This document shows positions 23,901 through 38,900 of a stretch of DNA of 64,000 nucleotides, one piece after another. Location of the stretch: NCBI RefSeq assembly GCF_030269925.1, contig NC_085117.1, positions 2,604,001 through 2,668,000 of the forward strand, given 5' to 3'. The notes beneath the pieces are model-generated. The model did not search any database and was not told where the DNA came from. It saw only the letters and a list, made by a program, of their open reading frames with translations. Numbering within the stretch: the stretch's first letter is position 1; each line of letters starts with the position of its first letter. This DNA comes from Bombyx mori. Its lineage: Eukaryota; Arthropoda; Insecta; Lepidoptera; Bombycidae. The position numbers and the translations under genes are program-made.

Positions 23901-26900
23901 TAAATTATCACTGTGAACTATTTATCTTCGCTGTTTCGAAGCGAAGTCTCCGAAATAGGCAGGATTTTACTGGAGGTAAGACCTTATGTGAGTCCGCACG
24001 GGTAGGTACCACCACCCTGCCTATTTCTGCCGTGAAGTAGTAATGCGTTTCGGTTGGAGGGGCGGGGCGGCTGTTGTAACTATATTAAGACCTTAGAACT
24101 CATATCTCGAGGTGGGTGGCGGCATTTACATTGTAGATGTCTATGGGCTCCAACACCAGGTCGTATGTGAGCTCATCCACCAACTAAGCAATAAAAAAAG
24201 GATCGCGGTACCTAGCCGTACAGGCTCATAGTGCAATCTCTTTTGAGGTCCGAAGGCTGGAACGGACATTTTGAGGTCTCGACCGTGTTTTAAGGTAAGC
24301 GGGGTTTTCGACGCTTATCGACTCTGGTAGAATAGCTTATAATAATCATAATTAGCTCCAACAACGCTATAAACAGAACATAATTAAAGCTACTTTTACG
24401 GCTTAAGCTCGTAAGACTGTTAGACCACGAAAGCTTTAAAGCATTCCAAAAATGTGTACAAAATAGGACTAAATTTTTAAAAAGCATAAAGGATTTTCGT
24501 GAAAAATGACGAGGATAATATATATACAAAGCAGTTGCGTATTGTTTCAAAGCTGACGGACTGTCGCGATCTTCAAGAGGCATCGGTCCGATTCATTTGA
24601 GTATTCTATTCGTGGCTTAGGCGGACTAGGGGCGATCCACCGCCAGGACCAAGCTCGTCCCATGACCCGGCGGCGTGTATACCCCCTCAAATTTCGAGTT
24701 ATTTCGGTGGGAAACGGAATATTGGAAGCAGCTACGCGACTATAGATGAAACCCAAGAAATGAGTGGCGACAAAGCAGTGAAATTGTTGTCGACTGGGAA
24801 GGTGGAAGGCACGAGACCGAAGGGCAGGTCTCTCATGCGCTAGTCAGACCAAATCCGTACAGCCATCGAGGACAGATCGACGTAGATTCTGAAATCGCAC
24901 AGAGGACACGACCCTCAGTATTGAGGATTTACGACTCTAGGAGGAGGGAGGTGGCGTGCATTACTCCTCTGCGGAGATCGGACGCTTGGGCGCGAGTGCA
25001 GGGGAGTCGTTTAGTGAGTAAGGCTCTAAATACCATACTTAAGCCCGCCCTCCGCTCCCAAAATCTGCGGACTGTCCAGTCCCATGTACCAGTAGCGTCG
25101 CATATGCCCGGGGACCACGTAGAAGGCCCCAAAAAAAGGTACGCCGTACCCGTGCTTTTTAAAGTACTAGCCACAAAAACTAACGTCAAAACGGGCGCCG
25201 TGGCGCAACGTTGAAATACACACAACATTCGTTTATCTTATCAAATATGATAATTTTGTAGCCGGAATGAAAAGGCGGAATCAGTCTCTTTCGATTCTCC
25301 GGAATTTAAGCGCATTAAATGAAAAAAATCAAATAGATAAGGATTTGTTTTTTTGTTGTTTAATAGATTTTTCTTGCTGTTGTTAATATGAATACGAAAT
25401 TACGATAACAAAATGTTTAGTGTGTGAAGTAATGATGAAATATTGAAATATTTGCCGATTCATTTGCTGTTTATCGAGGTGAGTTTTTTTTTTAAATAAT
25501 CGAATGTCTTCGTCATAAGTCGAGTTTTGGTATGTAATACGCAGTTGTAACAACACTTTTATCCTGAGACCGGCATTGGTTGGAATTGTTTATTTACTGC
25601 CCAGATAGGTGAACTGAGGTGTTTATGATTGAAGGATTACTGGTGGCCCGGAGATCTTTCCAGTTTCACCAGGACAGGTGGGCGAGCAAAGGCTCAGACA
25701 GGAGAGGTGGGATTAGCTAACAGCTGCCCGAGTGCCTCCAAAGGAGATTTAACAACTCAAGAGCAACTGCTTCGCGAATGAATCCATCACCTGATCGGAA
25801 TCGCGATCCGCTGAGAAGATCCGGCGGGGAACTCAGAGGGCCGATGCATGGTTACACGTCGAACTCTTTGCCGAGTTCGACGAGTAGAAGTAAGATTCGA
25901 TTTGAAGTGGTCATAGAAGCCCGTGAATATCACACGCTAACTTAAGATACCTTCAGAAATAATACCTCAATAGTATCGTTCCCATAGGGATGCACTAAGG
26001 TTTGTTTCGAATTTGGAGTCCGTGGACATCACCTGTCAGTCAAAAATACCTTCAGAAATGGGACCGAAGCCTCAATTTCATCGTATCACGGATGTGAAGG
26101 CGAAGCAGTTACCCTTGAGTTGTTAGGTCTCCTTTGGAGGCGCTCGGGTAGCTGTTGGCAAATCCCACCCCTAATGGCTAAGCCTTTGTTCGCTCAACTG
26201 TCCTGGTGAAACTGGTAAGGCCTCCAGGCCACCAGTAATCCATCAAAAATAAAAAAGGATGTAATGGCCTTTTACATGTCTGCTTAGTGGCGGAAACAGA
26301 CTGGACGGTATTACTTAGCCGTATTGGTCCACAATACGTCCTACCACCAGTAAATGTCAATTAATGATTGCCGTATGCTGATACAATACTTAGAGAACGT
26401 CCATGTTTATTCTCGGGTGAATACATCAGTTCGTCTTTTGTCTTCATGTGGAAGAGATGGGTTTGTTCTATTCTTTTACTATACAGCCAATTTAGGTCTA
26501 CACTCAGCCATTCTATGTTGACACTATAAAAACATTCTGATCCACACAGCCAAAACACGAACTTGGATCAGTTAGCCGTATGTGAAACTGGATATTCCTC
26601 AACATACATGGCACCAGCCTCTCTCACTTAAATGTTTGGACATTTTTACTGTCCGACCAACTGTGGGCATTTATCCTCCAGGGATCCACGCTTGGGGCAA
26701 TTTAATACAACTGAGACCATGATCACTTTTCAACCGGCTTTATCTAATTTCAGATGAGGTCCCAATCTTCGGGCTACCAAGGTTACCCTTACATCAACCC
26801 ACCGGTGGTGGAGGCACCTTCGGTAGACCCAGCATCGGCAGCAGCTAACGCCGCGCGGTGGTCGAGTATGCCACGGCGACAAGTCACACGTTTAGATAAG

Positions 26901-29900
26901 GAAAGGGTGGTGTTTATAAACATCCCCCAAGATTTGGATCGACCGAGTCGGATTAATGAGGTAAAGGGGTTTTTTAATGGTTTTTATGGTCAGTAATCTT
27001 ATACAGCCAAGAGCTAGTAGATATCTGCTTAGTGAGTAAGGCTTGTAGATATCTGAACGTAAATATCAAGGAGAAGTATCAAATAAACCTTTAAACATAA
27101 AATAAGACTATTTTCCTTTTTTGCACTTTTATTGTTCTTTTCTCAAATTTTCTGTATTATAACAATTTAAATTTATCTGACACCTTTTTTTACGCTTTGC
27201 TCATTCAATCGTTTTCGCCATCTTCTTTTTCTCTGTTATTCTCTTTTCCATTTCTCTTCATACAATAAGCTAGAAAATCCATAATTTCCTAGATTGTTTT
27301 TGTAAACCCTCTGTAGAGAACCCGTTTTGAAGCATATCATCTCCAGTCATATACATAGATGTATCATATTTTCAGGCACAAAATCCTACAACGTCAAATG
27401 CAGCTTCATCTGCTAATGATATTATCACGGAACATCAGTTACCGGATAGAGCTGGTGGAAGCAACTTGCACCAGACAGATGACAACGAAAGAGACAGCCA
27501 GGTATATTTCGGGCGTCATATAGATTGGTCCACGGACTCTTGAAAACTGCGGTTTTGTTACGATTTATCTGTATTAATACGTGAAGCAAAAACTTGGTAC
27601 CCCTTTTTACGACAATTGCGCGGACAGAGGAGTATGAAATTTCTTACACTTTTAGAGAATATAGAGGTGTGCACAATGTTAATATATTTTTTTAATTATG
27701 CACTCTGTACTCTTTTGTTTATTATCAAACTTTTGTTATTGTTTAAAGTCTATGGTCAGATTAAAAATAGATTAATATTGTTTATCTTTAATATTATTTG
27801 TCTTTAGCGTAGTCTTGGCGAAATCTTTGATTAAAGAAATAAGGTATTTGATGATAGGACCATCATAATGTTTAAACTTATAATTTTCATTAATAATTAT
27901 GGTCGAATTTCGACCGCTTGGCGACCACTAGTATTAACAAAGACGCAACATTAGGTGCTTAAAGAAACCGAATTGAAGGCGAGGGCGGTGATGAACTGAA
28001 CTGATTGACTTTGGCCTGATTTATCATATTGGCTAGCGGGGTTTACCTTGCTGTCAACGGACTCTGGTAACCGCTTAAGACCGTACGATAAACCAAACTT
28101 ATCGTTTTAGCAACATGAACATTATCTGATCGTGATAAATTACGTGCATAGCAAAAATTTTTTAATCAGATCCTGGTATTACCTAAGGTCTACTAAATCT
28201 TTGAAGTCCTCGGCAGGATCCCGTGAAAGACAATCCCGACGACGATCCGGTGGTGTACATAGATTTACCGAGCGATCCGTGCGGAGGCAACGCAGCTCAT
28301 GCGAGAGAGGAAATCGAAGCCCCAGAACCGGGGTTCCTCCAGGTATTTGTGCATACTGATTTATCAGAAACCCTCCAAGGTGGCCTAAAGCATTAGTCGG
28401 CGGTTATGCTCGTATCGAGCGGTACGACTGCGTTCAAATCCTTCTGGCAGGCTCTAGTGAAATACGTACTGACATGTATACGCGAATTACTTCGAGGCAT
28501 CCTAAAAAGACTTAGACGGCATGGCGAAGGAGGATATGCGTGAGAAGGGTGCAAGTGCAGAGTCGATATATGATAGGTCTGAATGGAAATAGAGGACAAG
28601 CTACTCCAATCCCACGTAGGAGGATAAGGGTGAAAAGAAGGACGAGACATTCGGTTTAAATTACAATTTAAACTTTACATTTCTCAAGATTTAAATATCC
28701 ACTGACCGTGTGGTGCAACTTCAAGACATATAGTTTCAACGCGCTCTCATGAATTAGAGATCATAATTTTGGGTCGCATAGAAGGCAAGCGCGCCATGGT
28801 CAGAACTGGTTGTGGACTCTACCATGCGGTAGTCACATGTGGTCGCGACCTTCAGCAGTGAGGAAACGATGTAGAAGAAGAAGCTCTCAAAAGACTTTGT
28901 TCTTCCCTTTCTGTTTTAGGACACGATCTTTTACGACCCGTTCGACGATAGACGAATTGATATGCCAAAGGTAAATCCGAGTCTGCATTCCATTGGTTCC
29001 GAGACGGACAGCGCTTCGGGCCAGAGCAGTTCCGTACGAAGACCGGCTCCGGAAAGACCCACCACTTTGGAGATTAACAGGATTTTAAGGCCCGGTAACG
29101 TTCTACTGTTTACCGTTTTACAGGCGGTAGGACCTCTTGTTACTGGTGGAAGGACCTCTTGTGAGTCCGCGCGGGTAGGTACTACCACCCTGCTTATTTC
29201 TACCGTGAAGCAGTAATGCGTTTCGGTTTGAAGGGTGGGGCAGCCGTTGTAACTATAGTTGAGACCTTAGAACTTATATCTCAAGGTGGGTGGCGCATTT
29301 ACGTTGTGGATATCTACGGGCTCCAGTAACCACTTAACACCAGGTGGGCTGTGAGCTCGTCCACCCATCAAAGCATAATAAAAAAAAAGTTCATTCTATG
29401 GACATTTATTTTCGCAATTAGTTCGGGCGTGTAGTGACGCCAATAGGAGAACGTGAGAACATGAATTGGTTGTCCGTCGTATTTTTCGTACACTAATGAT
29501 GGATTGGTTCGAATTCTAAGTGCGAAGAGGCTTTTTTTTATTGTTACCCATCTGGTGTTAAGTGGTTACTGGAGCCCAAAGACATTTTCAACGTAAATGC
29601 GCCACCGACCTTGAGATATAAGTTCTAAGGTCTCAGTATAGTTACAACGGTTGCCCCACCCTTCAAACCGAAACGCATTGCTGCTTCACGGCAGAAATAA
29701 GCGGGGTGGTGGTACCTACTCGTGCGGACTCAAGTGAGGTCCTACCACCAGTAGTAGCCAGCAGTAGGCTTAAATGGCTTTCCTGTAATGTAATCTCACC
29801 GCTCGATATATTAAGAGAATATGCAGTGTTTATATAATTGTAATTACAGAGAAATTTGCACAGTGGCTGCAATTACATAGAAGCCGATCTAGATCTGGAT

Positions 29901-32900
29901 CCACTCGAAGACTTTTCTGCGATTTCCGCGACACAATTAAAAACTACTTTCACGTTTAAGACTCGGATTTGTTTTTAACATTATATCACGTCAGGCGTTG
30001 CAATTGCTTTTCACTGGTCACCTAGGTTTTCGTCGTCCGAAATTAACACAAGATCCTTTTGGCTTCAGCACCTACGCCCAACTCTCCTGTCAGCGCCGGC
30101 ACATCAATCAACTCGACGCCGTCGTCGAGATTCCCTGACGGCTACCACCTCAACAGGGCAACCCCGGAAACCAGTCTGCCGTCACCGCTGCCGGTGACCG
30201 CTTTTCCTGAACCGCCACCAGCTTACACCGAGATCGACGCGACCCCTTCGCCGCTAAGTACTCCGCCGCACCCTCAAGATTCAACTCCGCCGAGGACACA
30301 AGTCATAACAGGTTAAGCCCGAAGAACTACCAAGACCTTTCCAACCAATATTAAGTCTCTCCGGAACCTGTAGCAAACCCCAACCTTTTTTTTTATTTAT
30401 TGCTTAGATGAGTGGACGAGCCCACCTGGTGTTAAGTGATTACTGGAGCCCATAAACATCTACAACGTAGAAGCGCCACCCACTTTGAGATATACGTTCT
30501 AAGGTGTCAGTATAGTTATAACGGCTATCCCACCCTTCAAACCGAAACGCATTACTGCTTCACGACAGAAATAGGTGGGTTGGTGGTACCTACTCGTGCG
30601 AGCTCACAAGAGGTCCTACTACCAGTAATAAGACAAGGTGACGAAGTCCTAGTTTTATCACACAACAAGCCTTTCCGTCTTCATAGCATCTCAACAGAAC
30701 TAGGCCGAATGCTACCATCTTCCAGTAGATGCCGATTGGCTATCACTCGATGCGGTTCTGCGATAAACTTAACCAAACTTAGGAACTAATTTTGTAATTT
30801 TCAGCTACACCCATTTCCGGGGATATAGCAAACTCGTCTAGAAAGTACTTGGATTGCCACCACTGCGGCATGAGAGTACACACGCTGGTCGTGAGAGAAA
30901 TAGGGCTCTTGAACCACGTCATAGCGCTGATCTGCCTTGTCCTCTGGTATATGTTTTTATTTTTTATTTCTTAAATGGGCGGGCGACCGCATGGCCCACC
31001 TGGTGTTAAAAAGCTACCGGAGCTAATTGAGATTAACAGCCTATGCGTCACCACCCGCCTAGAGACATGAGTTCTAAGGTCTTCAATTTTTACAGTAACA
31101 GCGACAGTTTTTTTTATTGCTTAGATGGGTGGACAAGCTCACAGCCCACCTGGTGTTAAGTGGTTACTGGAACCCATAGACAACGCGCAAATGCGCCACC
31201 TACCTTGAGATATAAGTTCAAAGGTCCCAAGTATAGTTACAACGGCTGCCCCACCCTTCAAACCGAAACGCATTACTGCTTCACGGCAGAAATAGGCAGG
31301 GTAGTGGTACCCACCCGCGTGGAGTCACAAGAGGTCCTACTACCAGTAAAACAGTAAGACAGATTTTGCGAATTCCTTCAAACATATCCCTATTACTTCC
31401 TTATCTTTGTTCAGCAGTTGTAACTTTACTGTTTTTTGTGCTGCTATCAGGCTATAATAGGCTAACGTTGTAAGCCCGCATGGCAAAAGAGACTATACAA
31501 ATCTTTATATATACTAGAGGTCCCGCATTAGTCGAAATTCGACTATAATTAATTGGAATTGTCAGTTTCTACACTATTATGATTGTATTTTATACTTCTA
31601 TAATCACAAATTTCGCCAAGACTACACTATAATAAATATTAACAAAGACAAACAATATTTAATCTATTCTCAATTTGACATCAGACGTCAAGAACAAAAG
31701 TTTGACAATAAATAGTATGCATGCGTGTGTGCGTCAAATACATGGTTGTAGTGTGTGTAATGTTTTCTTTATTGATTTAATGTATCTTTTATGCATTAAT
31801 TTAAAAAAATATTAGCATTGTGCACTTCTTCTCTATATTCTCTTCTCTATAAGTGTGGAAAATTTCATACTCCTCCGTCCGCGCAATTTTCGTAAAAAGG
31901 GATACAAAGTTTATGCTTCACGTATTAATATATAGATATCTCTTCGGTGCGTGTGTTTATCACTGAACTCCTCCTAAACGGCTGGACAGATTTGAATGAT
32001 TTTTTGTGTATGCGTTTGGGTGGCGCCCTGAATGGCTTAGATTCACAGATCAGCCCGGCAAATGGCGCTGCAGTCGGTATCTAGGTTATTTATCTTACCT
32101 AGAAATAACTTATATGGCAAAATAACGTTTGCCGGGCCAGCTAGTAATTACAAACTTCTTACATAATTTGCATGAATGCTATGCTTTGACTATGTAGGCA
32201 TGGCTTTGAATAACACATCTAATCTCTGCCTGTGCATGACGAAAGGCAACTAAGGGATTGAACGGATAATGGACAACAGCATTATTACTGCTGCAAGCTT
32301 AAACCGAGTAAAAGCGCGCGGAACGTCACTTGAATTAAGATTCCCAAGCTCTTAAGATGTTTGGAGGGCTTTTGACCACCTTGACGGACCTCTCCATCTT
32401 TCCTTCCGAAGCAAAAAAAAGTCTATTACGGGAATATATTTTTTTAAGCAATCACGCCACGTTAACTAGTCCCGTACTAAGTTCGTAAAGAACTTGTGTT
32501 ACAGATGTACCAGATAACGGAAATAAATGTAAGATTTTTATTATACACATACATATATTTAATATACATCTATAGCCCTGGAAAATACATTTTATATTTA
32601 TCATACAAATATCTTCCCTTGGCGGAATTCGAACCCGCGACCCCTTTGTGTAGTGATCATGTCACTTAACACCAGACGGCCGTAATTGATGAGCATCTGT
32701 TCTTCCAGCTTGCTGCCTCTCATCTGCCTGGTCTACTTATTGGACTGCTTCAAGAACCATAACCACTACTGCCCTAACTGCAACAAGGTCATCGGTTACC
32801 AGCTGCCCTTCAACTACAAGAAAATCTTCTACGTTAGCTGAGAAATCTCAACCGAATGATCTCTTGTTAGACGTGAAATTGGGTACTTAACAGAGCACTC

Positions 32901-35900
32901 TTTAGCAATGAGATTAATTCACACTTAGACCCTATGTTCCAAAACGGAAATTTCTTATAATCTATATATTAATACGTGAAGCAAAAACTTTGTATCCCTT
33001 TTTACGAATATTGCGCGGACGGAGGAGTATGAAATTTTCCACACTTATAGAGAATATAGAGAAGAAGTGCACAATGCTAATATTTTTTTAAAATAATGCA
33101 TAAAAGATACATTAAATCATTAAAGAAAACATTACACACACTACATATCATGTATTTGACGCACACACGCATGCATACTATTTATTGTCAAACTTTTGTT
33201 TTTGACGTCTGTTGTCAAATTGAGATTAAATATTGTTTGTTTTTGTTAATATTTTTTATAGTATAGTCTTGGGGAAATTTGTGATTATAGAAGTGTAAAA
33301 TATAATCATAATACTGTACAAACTTACAATTCCAATTAATTATAGTCGAATTTCGATTACTGCGGGACCTCTAGTAATTATTAAACTGAAACCAAACCTT
33401 AAGAAACAAATCAAACAGTTAAATAAAAAGAGCACGCATAGTTACGCCGAAAAGAAAGAACTTCAGACGCGACCGCTTACCGAAACATAAGAACCACTGG
33501 CCAATTTCTTATAACTATTTATTTATTTATTTTAATTTATTAGATGGGTAGACGAGCTCACGGATCACCTGGTATTAAGTGATTACCGGAGCCCATAGAC
33601 ATATACAACGTAAATGCCGCTACCCACCTTGAGATATGATTTCTAAGGTCCCAGTACAGTTACAACAGCTCGCCTTTCAAACCGAAAGGCATTACTGCTT
33701 CACGGTAGAAATAGGCAGGGGGGTGGTACCTACCTGTGCGGACTCAGAAGAGGTCCTACCACCAGTAATACCCACTGCTAGTAACCTAGGGAGGTTTAGC
33801 TAACTTCACCAAACATGTAGGCGAGCTTGCGGGGATAAGTCTGGCGACTTAACTAATACTGGCCCTAGCAAGAGCCGTGCTTGAATCTACCACCGGATCG
33901 GAAACGCGACCCACTGAGAAGATCCGGCGAGAAGCTAAATGGGCTGTGTCTGTTAGTTAATTTTTACGTAGAACTGTTCGCTTTTGACGGATTCGACGAG
34001 AACGGTGACCGGTGTCTCGGAATGTGAGTTGACTCGGGTGAGGCAACAATGTTTCAAAAATGTATTTTTTTTTTATTGCTTAGATGGTTGGACGAGCTCA
34101 CAGCCCACCTGGTGTTAAGTGGTTACTGGAGCCCATAGACATCTACGACGTACATGCGCCACCCACCTTGAGATATAAGTTCTAAGATCCCAGTATAGTT
34201 ACAACGGCTGCCCCACCCTTCAAGCCGAAACGCATTACTGCTTCACGGCAGAAATAGGCAAGGCGGTAGTACCTACCCGCGCGTACTCACAAGAGGTCCT
34301 ACCACCAGTAAAAAATGTTATTACCGAAAACATAATTTACGATAACAAAACGGCTCTATACCATTTTCTAGTCTGTTTTGCGTTTGATTTGTTTTTAACG
34401 TTCATTGTGTAATATCGAAAAAATAAAAAATAAAAATTGTAAATAGACATGCTTTAACAAAAACCGACTTCAAGTAGTAGAAAAAAAAAGATATTCCAAA
34501 ACCAATTGATGCAATACACTAAAAACAATAATTATCGAAATCGGTTGGCGTGATATTTAGTTATTGAGTTATTCATCTATTTGTCGCGCACGTACTTAAT
34601 GCAAACTAGATTTTTGTTGTTGTTGATGCCATCTTGTTTTGTCTTTAAAGCAGTTAGTTGCTCTCAATTAAGAAAAATAGTATTATTATTCGCCAATAGA
34701 TGTCGGGAAGAGTCATAAAGTTGATTATCGATAAAGTTGATTATTGAAAAAAACGAATAAAACAACATTTTCTGAAAATAATCGTAGCTAGATCGATTTA
34801 TCGGCCCCGAAATCCTCTGTATACTAAATTTTATGACAATCGTTGGAGCCGTTTCCGAGATTCAGATTATATATATCTTTTTTTTTTATTGCTTCGATGA
34901 GTGGACGAGCTCACAGCCCACCTGATGTTAAGTGGTTACAGGAGCCCATAGACATCTACAACGTAAATGCGCCACCCACCTTGAGATATAAGTTGTAAGG
35001 TCTCAAGTATAGTTACAACGGCTGCCCCACCTTTCAAACCGAAACGCATTATTGCTTCACGGCAGAAATAGGCAGGGTGGTGGTACCCACCCGCGCGGAC
35101 TCACAAGAGGTCCTACCACCAGTGATTACGCAAATTATAATTTTGCGGGTTTCATTTTTATTACACGATGTTATTCCTTCACCGTGGAAGTCAATCGTGA
35201 ACATTTGTTGAGTACGTATTTCATTACAAAAATTGGTACCCGTCTGCGGGATTCGAACACCGGTGCATCGCTACATACGAATGCACCGGACGTCTTATCC
35301 GTTAGGCCACGACGACTACAAACTAAACTAATTACTAATTAAAAAAACTAATTACAATACTGTCTACAAGAATTACATATCGAGGACCGAAATGATATTT
35401 GAGTCGTCTATTATCAAAGGTGGCAATCTGTGCATTTGGACAAAAAAAATTTATTGATATGTTAATACAGATTGATTTGAATATAATCGTCTCCTTCAAA
35501 GAATACGGTTCAAAACCTGCATTAAATAAAGGTTAATAGTTAACCTGTTATTTATCTAAGATGTCGTTCCGAAGAGTTTTGTGACTGCCAATGGAATACA
35601 AAGTCAATAATTCGTTTTTCTGATTTACCAATAATTGTCCAAAAGTCACATTGCCGGCTTTGATAATAGTCGACTCATTTGGTCTAAGCGATATTTTTGC
35701 GACTTTACAGGAGAGCCATTTAATGTTTAAACATTTGGAAAAAATATAATAACAAAAAAAAACTTCTTCAGCTATTTTTGAATGGAGTAAGCTTAATTGA
35801 AGTTCAATTAAAAACATTGAGACTGTTTTGATCCTGATACCAAATAAAACGCACCTTTAATTACAAAGATAAATGTCGCTTAAACCAAATAGCCGTTTAC

Positions 35901-38900
35901 CCCTTGATTAACGTCCGTCTGGTGTAGTGGTAAGTGACATGGTCACTACACTAGGGGGTCGCGGGTTCGAATCCCGCCAAGGGAAGATATTTGTATGATA
36001 AATATAAATGTCTTTTCCAGGGTTATGGATGTATATTAAATATATGTATGTGTATAATAAAAATCTTACATTTATTTCCGTTATCTGGTACCTGTAACAC
36101 AAGTTCTTTACGAACTTATCACGAGACCAGTTAACGTGCCGTGATTGTTAGTAAAATATATTTAAAATATACATATTTACGTAGTATTTAAATTTAAATA
36201 TACATATATTTAAATATACATATTTACGTAGTATTGTGAATAAAATGATATTACCCATTTAACAGAGTTGTTTTATTTTTTTTATGTGCATCGGATTGTT
36301 CTGCTCTTTAGAAGGTACAATGCAGTACACATGTGTTTTATGACTACGGAGAATAAAAATTCAAACTCCAACATAATATTGCTTTCTTTCCTACCTATTC
36401 TAGTGAACTCCAGAGCTCATACCAGATTCAACAGGCGAGTAAGTAAGCTCACGGGTACAACCTGAGATGATTTGCTAACTCTAGACCTAGCAAGAGCATT
36501 GCCTCAATGAATCTACCATCGGATCGGAAACGCGACCCACTGAGAAGATCCAGCGCTTAGAGGGGTGGACGAGCTCACGGCTCACCTGGTGTTAAGTGAT
36601 TACCGGAGCCCATAAACATCTACAACGTAAATTCAACCACCCTCCTTGAGACATGAGTTCTGAGGTCTTAGTTTAATACAACGGCTGCCCAGCCCTTCAA
36701 ACCGAAACGCATTACTGCTTCACGGCAGAAATAAGCAGGATAATGGTACCTACCCGCGCGGACTCACAAGACGTCCTACCACCAGTTAACACCTGACTAT
36801 TACGTGATCGTAAGCCGACATGTGCTGCAAAGGTTTTTTTAAAATACCACAGTAATGTTAGGTACTAACAAACTTACCTATTCAATTTGATAGGTCCTCC
36901 TGTCTTCCTGACCTTCAGGGCTCGTTCCCAGAACTGGACCGCATCCGGGAGTATCGTATTCTGCGGAAACACCAGCGATTGACAGCATTAATAACACTCT
37001 AATATCTGTGTTAATGCACAGTATGGTTTCTTTAACCCTTCGACTGCCAAAGTCATCGATGCCGTACGCGGCGCACTGAAGTAATTAATTTTATTATTGC
37101 TAAGATGGGTGGACGAGCTCACATCCCACCTGGTGTTAAGTGGTTACTGGAGCTCATAGACATCTATGACGTAAATGCGCGACCCACTTGAGATATAAGC
37201 TCTAAGGTTGCTTCACTGCTTCACGGCACAGGAGGTCCTAACCGCCAGTAATTACGCAAATTATAATTTTTGGTATTGCCATTTAGATGTGTTCTTGATG
37301 AGTTATTGAGTTATTCATCTATTTGTCGCGCACGTACTTAATGCAAATTTAAGACTTATATGGTTTTCTCATGGACGCCATTATCAGAACTGGACTAAAT
37401 TTAAATGGAACCATAACGGGAAGCGTCAGTTTTCTAATAAAAAAAGAATCATCAAAATAGATTCACCCAGTTAAAAGTTGTGAGGTAACAAACATAAAAA
37501 AACATACAGCCGAATTGAGAAACTCCTTCTTTTTTGAAGTAGGTTAAAAATCAGTTTTAATGGTGTAAAAAGTTTGGTGAAAACCGAAGGAAATATTAGT
37601 ATAACTAATACTCACGTTTATCATGTAGAATTTTTCCGGTTCCAATCTGTAACCAAGACACGAGGGATCAATAGGCATTGAAGAAAGCCGTCAGAAACAA
37701 GCTACTTGATCCTGTAAGTTCTTAGCGGCTTATAAATCGATAACCACGGGCTGCACCCACGAAAAAGTGTCACGTTCCGCCTGAGCCTGAGCGTGCGAGC
37801 GAGAGCGCCGAACAAGCGATAGAGAGGCACGATCGGCCCAAGCGTTGGCTTGTGATACGTTTATGGCTCTTCTCGCGTGACGTCAGAGCTAGCAGTCCGA
37901 ACAGTTCCGCTGCTGACGTTACCACGTAAAACTATCGTCCGTAAGCCGATTTTACAGACATCCAATTATTATTTTTGCAAAGCTATTGTACCCCTTCTTC
38001 ATAAAATTGACACTTTGGTACCCGGTTGTATGATAATTGGCTAGTAATTGGTACGTGGTTTCCGGTCGAAACCACGATGAACACCGCCACCACCGGAGTA
38101 GAGTTCGTCCATACTACCTGGAGCCATTGCGTTCATCCACAGTGCGCTTCCAGAGGTTTTTTTTTGCCTCGTACCATCCGGCTATGAAATGAGCTCCCCT
38201 CCACGGTGTTTCCTGAGCGCTATGACATGTCCTTCTTCAAACGAGGCTTGTGGAGAGTACTTAACGGTAGGCAGCGGCTTGGCTCTGCCCCTGGCATTGC
38301 TGAAGTCCATGGATGACAGTAACCACTCACCATCAGGTGGGCCGTATGCTCGTCAAGGGCAATTAAAAAACGATGAGCAAGAATAGATTTTCTTGATGAA
38401 GCGTCTTATGAGCTACCACGGGTCTAAGGGGGAGTCGCTATGTTTTTCTTTTGCTTGGATGGGTGAACGAGCTCACAGCCCACCTGGTGTTAAGTGGTTA
38501 CTGGAGCCCATAGACATCTACAATGTAAATGCACCACGTACCTTGAGATATACCCTTCAAACCGAAACGTGTTACGGCAGAAATAGGCAGGGTGGGGGTA
38601 CCAACTCGTACGGACTCACAAGAGTTACCACGTTATGTTCCTTATGTTCACGTTTCATGTTCAACAAGGCTCACTTGGTAAGTGATTACTGGAGCCCATA
38701 GACCTCAACAACGTAAATACGGCCACAAGTTTTAAGTCCCAGTTTTATATAGCACACTGAATGGCATTTAAATAATAACGCATTAATGTTTCCTGGTATG
38801 TAGTATATTCGCGGTTCCTTGAAAGCCCACAAGACCAGCAAACAGGTTTAACAGCTTACCTGTACACGGAATGATCATAAAAAATGGTTATCCTTAATGG

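Noticed and set aside
26361..26558. 65-codon minus ORF
   Set aside because: No ATG near the start and no homology recognised; probably chance.
30436..30789. 117-codon plus ORF
   Set aside because: Mostly a reverse-orientation Bm1 SINE read through; many Bm1 copies give similar ORFs.
35912..35984. tRNA gene candidate with clear A and B boxes
   Set aside because: Two other copies share the same non-tRNA 3' body, so it is the head of a SINE; cloverleaf pairing of the acceptor stem is poor.
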